NCBI GenBank assembly: GCA_022779365.1
Contig: JALFSI010000010.1
Location: 1-64,000, forward strand
Source of the DNA: CAG-170 sp022779365
GTDB taxonomy: Bacteria > Bacillota > Clostridia > Oscillospirales > Oscillospiraceae
Length of the DNA: 64,000 nucleotides
Direction: 5' to 3'
The notes under the pieces were generated by a model that worked only from the letters and a program-made list of their open reading frames with translations, did not search any database and was not told where the DNA came from. The translations under genes and the position numbers were made by a program. The stretch's first letter is position 1; each line of letters opens with the position of its first letter. Below, one piece after another: positions 51,781-59,443 of this stretch.

Positions 51781-54420
51781 ATGAGAAAAGAATTACCCAA
51801 ACAGTATGACCCCAAGCAGGTCGAGGGGCAGATCTACGAGCTGTGGATGGAGAACGACTGCTTTAAGGCGACCCCCGATCCCGACAAGAAGCCGTACTGC
51901 ATCGTCATGCCGCCTCCCAACGTGACGGGGCAGCTCCACATGGGGCACGCGCTGGACTCCACGCTTCAGGACATCCTGACGCGCTACCGCCGGATGCAGG
52001 GCTACAGCGCCCTGTGGCTGCCGGGCACGGATCACGCGGGCATCGCCACGCAGATCAAGGTCGAGGAAGAGCTGCGCAAAAACGAAGGGCTGACGCGCTA
52101 TGACCTCGGACGTGAGAAGTTCCTGGAGCGCGTGTGGGCGTGGAAGGAGAAGTACGGCAGCCGCATCGTGCAGCAGCAGAAAAAGCTGGGCGTGTCGTGT
52201 GACTGGTCGCGCAGCCGCTTTACGATGGACGACGGCTGCTCCAAGGCCGTGCGCGAGACGTTCTGCGAGCTGTATGACAAGGGACTTATCTACAAGGGCA
52301 GCCGCATCATCAACTGGTGTCCGCACTGCATCACGGCGCTCTCCGACGCCGAGGTCGAGTATGTGGACAAGCCCGGTCATCTGTGGTATATCCGCTATCC
52401 GCTCTCCGACGGCAGCGGCGACATCGTGGTCGCCACCACCCGCCCGGAGACGATGATGGGCGACACCGGCGTCGCCGTGAACCCGGAGGATGAAAAATTC
52501 AAGCACCTCATCGGCAAGACCTGCATCCTGCCGATCATGAACCGTGAAATCCCCATCATCGGCGACGAGTACTGCGAGATCGGCTTCGGCACGGGCGCGG
52601 TCAAGATGACCCCGGCGCACGACCCCAACGACTTTGAGGTCGGTCTGCGTCATAACCTTGAGATCATCCGCGTCATCGCCGACGACGGCAGGATCAACGA
52701 AAACGGCGGCAAGTATAACGGCATGGACCGCTACGAGTGCCGCAAGGCGATCGTGAAGGACCTCGAAGAACAGGGCTACCTCATCAAGACCGAGCCGTAC
52801 AGTCACAACGTGGGCACCTGCTACCGCTGCCACAATGACGTAGAGCCGCTCATCTCTGCGCAGTGGTTCGTGAAGATGGAGCCGCTGGCAAAGGAAGCGC
52901 TGCGCATCGTAAAGGACGGCGGCGTGCGCTTTGTGCCCGACCGCTTTACGAAGATCTATAACAACTGGATGGAAAATGTGCATGACTGGTGCATCTCCCG
53001 CCAGCTCTGGTGGGGTCATCAGATCCCAGCGTGGTACTGCGCCGACTGCGGGCACATCAACGTCTCCCGCGACGACCCGGTAAAGTGTGAACAGTGCGGC
53101 AGCACGAAGCTCACGCGCGATGAGGACGTGCTGGACACCTGGTTCTCGTCTGCGCTGTGGCCGTTCTCCACGCTCGGCTGGCCCGACCTTGACTCCGCCG
53201 ACCTCAAATACTGGTATCCTACGACCGATATGGTCACGGGCTATGACATCATTTTCTTCTGGGTGGCGCGCATGATCTTCTCCGGCATGGAGCAGATGAA
53301 GAAAGAGCCGTTCAAGACGGTGTTCATCCACGGTCTGGTGCGCGACGACAAGGGGCGCAAGATGTCCAAGTCGCTCGGCAACGGCATTGACCCGCTGGAA
53401 ATGGCGGACACCTACGGCGCGGACGCGCTGCGCTTTAATCTCATCACCGGCAACTCGCCCGGCAACGATATGCGCTTTTATGTGGAAAAGTGCGAGGCGA
53501 TGCGCAACTTTGCCAACAAGATCTGGAACGCCAGCCGCTATGTGCTCATGAACCTGAGCGTGGACGAGCCGGGTCTGCCCGACGTGTCAAAGCTGGAGCT
53601 GGAGGACAAGTGGGTGCTGTCGAAGCTCAACACGCTCATCCGCGAGGTCACGGAGAATATGGACGCCTACGAGCTGGGTGTTGCTTCCGCCAAGGTGTAT
53701 GACTTTATCTGGGACACCTACTGCGACTGGTATATCGAGCTGACGAAGGCGCGGCTGTATGACGCGGACGATGAGAGCAAGCGCATCGCGCAGCAGGTGC
53801 TCGTGTATGTGCTCGATCAGCTTCTGCGGCTGCTGCATCCGTTCATGCCGTTCATCACCGAAGAAATTTGGCAGGCGATCCCGCACGAGGGCGATTTCCT
53901 CATCCGCGCCGAATGGCCCACGCCGAACGACGCGCTGGACTTTGCAGCGGAGGCGGACGCGCTGGAAATGATGAAAAACGCGGTCTCGGCGATCCGCGCC
54001 CGCCGCGCGGAGATGAACGTGCCGCCGTCGCGCAAGGCGGCGCTGTACGTCGTGTCGGCACATAACGACTATTTCCGGCAGGGCGAGGGCTTTATCCGCC
54101 GCCTTGCGTATGCCGATCAGGTCGTCCTGTGTGACGCCGATCCCGCCGGTCACGAGGATATGCTCTGCGTCGTCACAGCGGACGCGAAGCTCTATATCCC
54201 GCTCGATCAGCTCATCGACACCGAAAAGGAGCTGGCGCGCATCGCGAAGGAAAAGGAGAACTGCCTGAAGCAGATCGCCATGTTTGAGAGCAAGCTGTCT
54301 AATGAGAGCTTTGTTGCCCGCGCGCCGGAAAAGGTCGTAAACGATCAGCGCGACAAGCTCGCCAAGGCAAAGGCGCTGCTCGAGCAGCTCGAGGGCAGTG
54401 AAAAGCGCCTGAAAAAATAG
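51781..54420 (+). CDS. valS: valyl-tRNA synthetase
   Basis: 879 residues. HIGH-type motif PNVTGQLHMGHAL, editing (CP1) domain with VVATTRPETMMGDTGVAVNP, KMSKS in DDKGRKMSKSLGNGIDP, anticodon-binding domain and a C-terminal coiled coil (KEKENCLKQIAMFESKL). It charges tRNA-Val with proofreading of Thr. AGGAG precedes the ATG. Controlled by the T-box at 50760 across one intervening gene; ends at a strong terminator. Confidence 0.98.
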   Translation: MRKELPKQYDPKQVEGQIYELWMENDCFKATPDPDKKPYCIVMPPPNVTGQLHMGHALDSTLQDILTRYRRMQGYSALWLPGTDHAGIATQIKVEEELRKNEGLTRYDLGREKFLERVWAWKEKYGSRIVQQQKKLGVSCDWSRSRFTMDDGCSKAVRETFCELYDKGLIYKGSRIINWCPHCITALSDAEVEYVDKPGHLWYIRYPLSDGSGDIVVATTRPETMMGDTGVAVNPEDEKFKHLIGKTCILPIMNREIPIIGDEYCEIGFGTGAVKMTPAHDPNDFEVGLRHNLEIIRVIADDGRINENGGKYNGMDRYECRKAIVKDLEEQGYLIKTEPYSHNVGTCYRCHNDVEPLISAQWFVKMEPLAKEALRIVKDGGVRFVPDRFTKIYNNWMENVHDWCISRQLWWGHQIPAWYCADCGHINVSRDDPVKCEQCGSTKLTRDEDVLDTWFSSALWPFSTLGWPDLDSADLKYWYPTTDMVTGYDIIFFWVARMIFSGMEQMKKEPFKTVFIHGLVRDDKGRKMSKSLGNGIDPLEMADTYGADALRFNLITGNSPGNDMRFYVEKCEAMRNFANKIWNASRYVLMNLSVDEPGLPDVSKLELEDKWVLSKLNTLIREVTENMDAYELGVASAKVYDFIWDTYCDWYIELTKARLYDADDESKRIAQQVLVYVLDQLLRLLHPFMPFITEEIWQAIPHEGDFLIRAEWPTPNDALDFAAEADALEMMKNAVSAIRARRAEMNVPPSRKAALYVVSAHNDYFRQGEGFIRRLAYADQVVLCDADPAGHEDMLCVVTADAKLYIPLDQLIDTEKELARIAKEKENCLKQIAMFESKLSNESFVARAPEKVVNDQRDKLAKAKALLEQLEGSEKRLKK

Positions 54421-54466
54421 GTCCCGCGCTTGTTCGACGGGAAAATCGCGGCAGAAAAACTATACT

Positions 54467-54501
54467 GGACACGCACACAGCGGTGTGCGTGTCCATTTTT
54501 T
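54467..54501 (+). terminator. terminator of valS
   Basis: GGACACGCACAC (54467-54478) with GTGTGCGTGTCC (54483-54494), 4-nt loop, then ATTTTTT. It stands 21 nt before the spoIIAA start codon. Confidence 0.9.
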
Positions 54502-54521
54502 GTTTCCGGGAGGATGTACCG

Positions 54522-54845
54522 ATGAATCTGACCAGTTTTTTGCAGGAAAAGCAGCTCACCATCGCGCTGCGCGGCGAGATCGACCACCACACCGCGCGCG
54601 ACATTCTGCGGGTGGTGAGCAACAAGATCGACCTCTATCTGCCGCTTGCGTGCGTGCTGGACTTCCGGGAGGTCACGTTTATGGATTCCAGCGGCATTGC
54701 CATCGTCATCTCGGCGCTGCGCAAAATGCGTGAGCTGAGCGGGCGGCTGGTGCTGCGGGACGTGCCGCCGCAGCCGATGAAGGTGCTGCGCGCGTCCGGC
54801 ATGGAGCAGATCGTGGAAATTGAAGAGAGGAGCGTTTCCGTATGA
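54522..54845 (+). CDS. spoIIAA: anti-anti-sigma factor SpoIIAA
   Basis: 107 residues, STAS domain. GEIDHHTARDILRVV and FREVTFMDSSGIAIVISALR, with the phosphorylated Ser in MDSSG. Unphosphorylated SpoIIAA frees sigma-F by binding SpoIIAB in the forespore. The ATG at 54522 follows GGGAGGA. I saw no convincing sigma-H promoter in the short gap after valS. Its stop overlaps spoIIAB by 4 nt. Confidence 0.95.
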   Translation: MNLTSFLQEKQLTIALRGEIDHHTARDILRVVSNKIDLYLPLACVLDFREVTFMDSSGIAIVISALRKMRELSGRLVLRDVPPQPMKVLRASGMEQIVEIEERSVSV

Positions 54846-55282
54846 AGCCTGAAAACAGCATGAGCGTGGAGTTTCCCAGCCGGTCGGCAAACGAGGCGCT
54901 GGCGCGCGCGGTCGTTGCGTGCTTTGCCGCGCAGCTCGATCCGACGCTCGATGAGCTGGGCGATATTAAGACAGCCGTATCGGAGGCGGTGACGAACTGC
55001 ATCGTCCACGCCTACCGCGACACTATCGGACCGATCACCGTCCGCTGCCGCGTGCTGCCGGACAATGTATTGGACATTGTGGTGAAGGACAAGGGCTGCG
55101 GCATCGCGGATGTCGCCGCGGCGCGAAAGCCGATGTTCACCACCGGCGGCGAGGAGCGCAGCGGCATGGGCTTTACGATCATGGAGAGCTTTATGACGAG
55201 CCTGCGCGTGACCTCCCGCCCCGGCAAGGGCACGAGCGTACATATGAAGCGCCGGATCGTCCGGCGGGGGCAGGCGGATTGA
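54842..55282 (+). CDS. spoIIAB: anti-sigma F factor SpoIIAB
   Basis: 146 residues. GHKL kinase fold: N box DIKTAVSEAVTNCIVHAYRD, G1 VKDKGCGIAD, G2 GGEERSGMGFTIMESFM. It binds and inhibits sigma-F and phosphorylates SpoIIAA. ATG overlaps the spoIIAA stop; GAGAGGAG lies inside spoIIAA. The final codons overlap sigF by 4 nt. Confidence 0.96.
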   Translation: MKPENSMSVEFPSRSANEALARAVVACFAAQLDPTLDELGDIKTAVSEAVTNCIVHAYRDTIGPITVRCRVLPDNVLDIVVKDKGCGIADVAAARKPMFTTGGEERSGMGFTIMESFMTSLRVTSRPGKGTSVHMKRRIVRRGQAD

Positions 55283-55983
55283 GCGCATCGCAGGAGCAGC
55301 TTATCCAGAGAAGTCAGGCGGGCGACCGCACGGCGACCGAGCAGCTCGTGGTGGATAATTCGGGACTCATCTGGTCGGTCGCGCGGCGGTATTTCGGGCG
55401 CGGCATTGACCCGGACGATCTCTATCAGCTCGGCTGCGTCGGCTTTCTCAAGGCGATCGCCGGGTTTGACACCGCCTACGGCACACAGTTTTCTACCTAC
55501 GCCGTGCCGAAGATCGCAGGCGAAATTCGCCGTTTTCTGCGCGACGACGGCAGCGTGAAGGTCAGCCGCAGCATCAAGGAGCGCGCGGCGGGCATCAAAA
55601 TGGCACGCCAGCGGCTCACGGCGCGGCTCGGGCGCGAGCCGGGCGTTTCGGAGCTGGCGGCGGAGCTGGGGCTGACGCCGGAGGAGATCGCCTCTGCCGA
55701 GACAGCGACGGCAAGCGCAGAGTCCATCCAGCGGCAGACGGGCGAGGAGGGCTTTTCACTCGAGGACGTGCTGTGCACCGACGGCATGGAGGAGCGCATC
55801 GTGGAGTCGCTGTCGCTGCGCGCGGCGCTTGCGCAGCTCTCCGGGCGCGAGCGGCTGGTGATCGACCTGCGGTATTTTCACGCGCTGACGCAGGAAAAGG
55901 TAGCGAAGATCATCGGCGTGTCGCAGGTGCAGGTCAGCCGCATCGAGAAAAAGGCGCTGGCGAATCTGAGAAATTATATTTGA
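55279..55983 (+). CDS. sigF: RNA polymerase sigma-F factor
   Basis: 234 residues. Region 2 with DDLYQLGCVGFLKAIAGFDT and FSTYAVPKIAGEIRRFLRDD, region 3 with REPGVSELAAELGLTPEEI, region 4 with LSGRERLVIDLRYFHALTQEK and VSQVQVSRIEKKAL. It directs early forespore transcription. The start is a TTG at 55279, overlapping the spoIIAB stop by 4 nt; no ATG lies near. The order spoIIAA-spoIIAB-sigF is the classic operon. Confidence 0.97.
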   Translation: MSASQEQLIQRSQAGDRTATEQLVVDNSGLIWSVARRYFGRGIDPDDLYQLGCVGFLKAIAGFDTAYGTQFSTYAVPKIAGEIRRFLRDDGSVKVSRSIKERAAGIKMARQRLTARLGREPGVSELAAELGLTPEEIASAETATASAESIQRQTGEEGFSLEDVLCTDGMEERIVESLSLRAALAQLSGRERLVIDLRYFHALTQEKVAKIIGVSQVQVSRIEKKALANLRNYI

Positions 55984-55986
55984 CTA

Positions 55987-56015
55987 TCGACAAAAAACGC
56001 TGTTTGTATTAAAAT
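55987..56015 (+). promoter_or_regulatory. promoter for pcrA
   Basis: TCGACA, 17-nt spacer, TAAAAT. The gap 55984-56054 is AT-rich and the -10 box lies 40 nt before the ATG. Confidence 0.45.
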
Positions 56016-56054
56016 AGCTATATCTATATAAGTAACGGAAATACGGGAGTACGC

Positions 56055-58484
56055 ATGGATATTAGCTATGAACAGCGATTTCTGACCGTGCGGCGGGCGA
56101 TCATTGCCGCGCGGTTTTCAAAACTGAATGATATGCAGCAAAAAGCGGTCCTGACGACGGAAGGACCGCTGCTTTTGCTTGCCGGCGCGGGCAGCGGCAA
56201 AACGACCGTGCTCATCCATCGCATCGCGAACCTCATCGACTTCGGCTGCGCGTCGGACTCGAACGAAGTGCCGGACTATGTGACGGAGCAGGACGTGGAG
56301 TTTCTGGAATCGTACCTGCGCACGCAGCGTGCGGAGGATATGCCCCGCGCGCACGCGCTGTGCGCCCTGCGCCCCGCCGCGCCGTGGAGCATCATCGCCA
56401 TCACGTTTACGAACAAGGCGGCGAACGAGCTGAAGGATCGCTTGCAGGCAATGCTGGGCGACGAGGCGCTGGATGTGTGGGCGATGACGTTCCACTCCGC
56501 GTGCTGCCGCATCCTGCGGCGCGATATTGACCGGCTTGGCGGCTACACGGGCAGATTCACCATCTACGACACGAGCGATTCTGAGCGTGTGGTCAAGGAC
56601 ATCGTGCGCGATCTGAGTTTAGATGAAAAGGCGTTTCCGCCGCGGCTGGTGCTCTCGCTCATCGGCAAGGCGAAGGATAAGCGCCAGAGCCCGGAGGAAT
56701 TTGAAAAGACCGCCGCCTTTTCCGGCGACTGGCGCATCGAGCGCACGGCGCAGATCTACGCCGAGTACCAGCGGCGTCTGCTGGATGCGAACGCGCTGGA
56801 TTTTGACGACATTATCCTCAAGACCGTGGAGCTTTTGGAGCAGTTCGAGGACGTACGCGCGTATTATCAGCGCAAGTTCCGCTATGTGCTCATCGACGAG
56901 TATCAGGACACGAATATGCTGCAATACCAGCTCTCGTCGCTGCTGGCGGGCGGGTATGAGAACATCTGCGTTGTGGGCGACGACGACCAGTCCATCTACA
57001 AATTCCGCGGCGCGACGATCGAGAATATCCTCTCATTCGAGCAGCAGTACAAGGGCGCGCAGGTCATCCGGCTGGAGCAGAATTACCGCTCCACGCAGTC
57101 GATCCTGAACGCTGCTAACGCCGTCATCGCCCACAACCGCGGGCGAAAGGGCAAAAATCTGTGGACGAAAAACCCTATAGGCGATAGAATTACAATTTAT
57201 GAAGCAATTGATGGCAAAGAGGAAGCAAACTATGTCGTAAACCGCATAATTGCACGCTCGCACGGAATAGACCTTAAGAATTATGCTGTGCTCTATCGTA
57301 CAAATGCACAGTCAAACGCAATTGAAGATGCTTTTAGAGACAAAAAAATCCCATACCGCATCATCGGCGGCACGCGCTTCTTTGACCGCGCGGAGGTCAA
57401 GGATATGCTGGCGTATCTGTGCGTCATCAACAACCGCGCCGACGATCTGCGCCTGCGCCGGATCGTCAACAACCCGCCGCGCGGCATCGGCGCGAAAACG
57501 CTGGAAATGGCGGACCGGCAGGCAGCAGCGGCTGGGCTGCCGCTGTATGATGTGCTGTCGCACGCCCGCGACTATCCGAGTTTAGAGAAGGCAGGGGCGA
57601 AGCTCGCGGCATTCTGCGCGCTCATCGAGGAATGCGCGGAGCTGCTGAACACGCTGAGCCTGCCGGATTTTTATGAAGAGGTCATGCTCCGCACGGGCTA
57701 TGTCGCCATGCTGGAGGCAAAGGACGACGTGGAATCGCGCACGCGCGCGGAGAACGTCCGAGAGCTCAAATCCACCATCGTGCAGTACGCCGAGAGCGTG
57801 GAAGCGCCCACACTGGCAGAATTTCTGGAGCAGATCGCGCTGTATACTGACATCGAGCAGTACGACGCCGACGCGGACGCCGTGGTGATGATGACCATGC
57901 ACAGCGCAAAGGGTCTGGAATTTGAAAATGTTTTCCTTGTCGGCATGGAGGAGGGCTTGTTCCCCGGCACGCGCTGCCTTGGCGAGCCGGACGAGCTGGA
58001 AGAGGAGCGGCGGCTGTGCTACGTCGCAATCACGCGGGCGAAAAAGACGCTCTGTCTGTGCCACGCGCGGCAGCGTATGCTCTACGGACGCACGAGTGTG
58101 AACCTGCCGTCGCGTTTTCTCGACGAGCTGCCGCCCGATTGCGTGGAGCGCCGCAGCGCAGGAGGAATGCCCGCCGAGCGGCGCACCGGCTCGTATGAGC
58201 GCCCGCGCCCGTCGCTCTACGGCGACGATGCGCGCTATTTTGACCAGAGCTACACGCCGCGCCCCGCGCGTGACCACTCGGTGCTCACCGCGCCGCGCAG
58301 CGCAAAGCCCGCCGCGTGCCCGTTCTCGAAGGGCGACATGGTGATGCACAAGGCGTTTGGGCGCGGCATGGTGCTCACGGTGCTTCCCATGGGCGGCGAC
58401 GCACTGCTGGAGGTGGCGTTTGACGGCGTGGGCACAAAGCGCCTGATGGCAAACACCGCGGGCGTACACATGAAAAAAATATGA
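56055..58484 (+). CDS. pcrA: ATP-dependent DNA helicase PcrA/UvrD
   Basis: 809 residues. Q motif LNDMQQKAVLTTEGPLLLLA, Walker A AGAGSGKTTVLIHRI, motif Ia ITFTNKAANELKDRL, motif II LIDEYQDTN, motif III VVGDDDQSIYKFRGA, motif V MMTMHSAKGLEFENV, motif VI CYVAITRAKKTL. A C-terminal Tudor-like region binds RNA polymerase in related proteins (FSKGDMVMHKAFGRGMV). It unwinds DNA in repair and clears replication forks. Codons 376-435 (57181-57360) are strikingly AT-rich compared with the rest of the gene. Confidence 0.97.
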   Translation: MDISYEQRFLTVRRAIIAARFSKLNDMQQKAVLTTEGPLLLLAGAGSGKTTVLIHRIANLIDFGCASDSNEVPDYVTEQDVEFLESYLRTQRAEDMPRAHALCALRPAAPWSIIAITFTNKAANELKDRLQAMLGDEALDVWAMTFHSACCRILRRDIDRLGGYTGRFTIYDTSDSERVVKDIVRDLSLDEKAFPPRLVLSLIGKAKDKRQSPEEFEKTAAFSGDWRIERTAQIYAEYQRRLLDANALDFDDIILKTVELLEQFEDVRAYYQRKFRYVLIDEYQDTNMLQYQLSSLLAGGYENICVVGDDDQSIYKFRGATIENILSFEQQYKGAQVIRLEQNYRSTQSILNAANAVIAHNRGRKGKNLWTKNPIGDRITIYEAIDGKEEANYVVNRIIARSHGIDLKNYAVLYRTNAQSNAIEDAFRDKKIPYRIIGGTRFFDRAEVKDMLAYLCVINNRADDLRLRRIVNNPPRGIGAKTLEMADRQAAAAGLPLYDVLSHARDYPSLEKAGAKLAAFCALIEECAELLNTLSLPDFYEEVMLRTGYVAMLEAKDDVESRTRAENVRELKSTIVQYAESVEAPTLAEFLEQIALYTDIEQYDADADAVVMMTMHSAKGLEFENVFLVGMEEGLFPGTRCLGEPDELEEERRLCYVAITRAKKTLCLCHARQRMLYGRTSVNLPSRFLDELPPDCVERRSAGGMPAERRTGSYERPRPSLYGDDARYFDQSYTPRPARDHSVLTAPRSAKPAACPFSKGDMVMHKAFGRGMVLTVLPMGGDALLEVAFDGVGTKRLMANTAGVHMKKI

Positions 58485-58529
58485 TGAAGCCCCGCCGCCC
58501 CGCATACGATGGCAGGGGGAGGGGACGGC

Positions 58530-59150
58530 ATGAACCGCAGACGAAGAGCCCGGCGGCGCGCGCTTCTCATTGTGCTGCCGCTGCTGCTGATCCTGGCGTT
58601 TGTGATCTACTTCCGATACACACCCTATGTGCGCGAGGCGGCGCGCATGCGCGTTGTGAACGCGGCGTCTGACTGGCTGGTGGGCGCGATCAACGCGGAG
58701 CTTCGCAGCGGACGGATCGACTTTTCACATATGACGTATCTGGAAAAGGACGTAAACGGCAGCATCACCGCCGTGCGCACGAACACGGCGGAGTTGAACT
58801 GCCTGAAAAGCGAGATCATGGAGCTGCTCGGCAATGAAATGCCGGAGCTTTGCGCGCAGGAGCTGGGCGTGCCGATCGGGAGCATTCTGCTGCCGGACTA
58901 TTTTGCCGGGCGCGGCGTGTGCCTGCCGGTACGCGTGGTGGCGCTCAGCTCGTCAGACGCGGCGTTTTTTACGACCTTTGAAGCTGCCGGCATCAACCAG
59001 ACTATGCAGCGCGTGCGGCTGAACGTGAGCGTGACGCTCACGGTGCTCTCGCCCGCCGGAACGCAGCAGGTCACCGCAGATTCGGACGTGATCGTTGCGG
59101 AAACGGTCGTGGTCGGCACTGTGCCGAATAGTTATGTAAGCGTCAGCTGA
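58530..59150 (+). CDS. yunB: sporulation protein YunB
   Basis: 206 residues. Arg-rich start (NRRRRARRR), one membrane helix (about 12-30), then an extracytoplasmic domain with YLEKDVNGSITAVRTNTAEL, VPIGSILLPDYFAGRG and LNVSVTLTVLSP, which matches YunB. In Bacillus yunB is a sigma-E gene needed for efficient sporulation. The ATG at 58530 follows GGGAGGGG; an ATG seven codons upstream lies before that site. Its stop codon is inside the left arm of the foldback repeat. Confidence 0.88.
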   Translation: MNRRRRARRRALLIVLPLLLILAFVIYFRYTPYVREAARMRVVNAASDWLVGAINAELRSGRIDFSHMTYLEKDVNGSITAVRTNTAELNCLKSEIMELLGNEMPELCAQELGVPIGSILLPDYFAGRGVCLPVRVVALSSSDAAFFTTFEAAGINQTMQRVRLNVSVTLTVLSPAGTQQVTADSDVIVAETVVVGTVPNSYVSVS

Positions 59151-59410
59151 CAAGGGCACGCACGCTTGCGGGCGCGGCTGGAACGCCGCCTGCGGCGTTA
59201 TCGTCCTTGACTTGCGCCGGCAAGCCTGCGCCCTCTGCCTTGCAGGCAACGCCCCAGCCGTGCCGGCAAGTCCTTCGGAGTTTTTCGCGGCGGATAAACG
59301 GCGGCTGGCAAGGCAGACGAGGCAGGTGGGCTGACGCCCACCAACGAGGATAACGCAGCCAGGCGTTGTTTTGCCCCGCGAAAAACCGCGTATGCCCTTG
59401 TCAACTGACG
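59141..59410. repeat. intergenic foldback element with 18-bp inverted ends
   Basis: CGTCAGCTGACAAGGGCA (59141-59158) and TGCCCTTGTCAACTGACG (59393-59410) are inverted copies with one mismatch. Inside, GTTTTTCGCGG (59280-59290) pairs perfectly with CCGCGAAAAAC (59376-59386), plus several shorter GC-rich hairpins. No gene of its own. It lies between yunB (its left end covers the yunB stop) and ligA and resembles a non-autonomous mobile (MITE-type) or dispersed repeat. No target-site duplication is obvious. Confidence 0.5.
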
Positions 59411-59443
59411 CAAACCTTTCATAAACACAAAAGAGGTAAGACG

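Noticed and set aside
54421..54521. Sigma-H promoter for spoIIA
   Set aside because: Expected by analogy with Bacillus, but no convincing AGGAWWT/GAAT pair with proper spacing was seen in this short gap.
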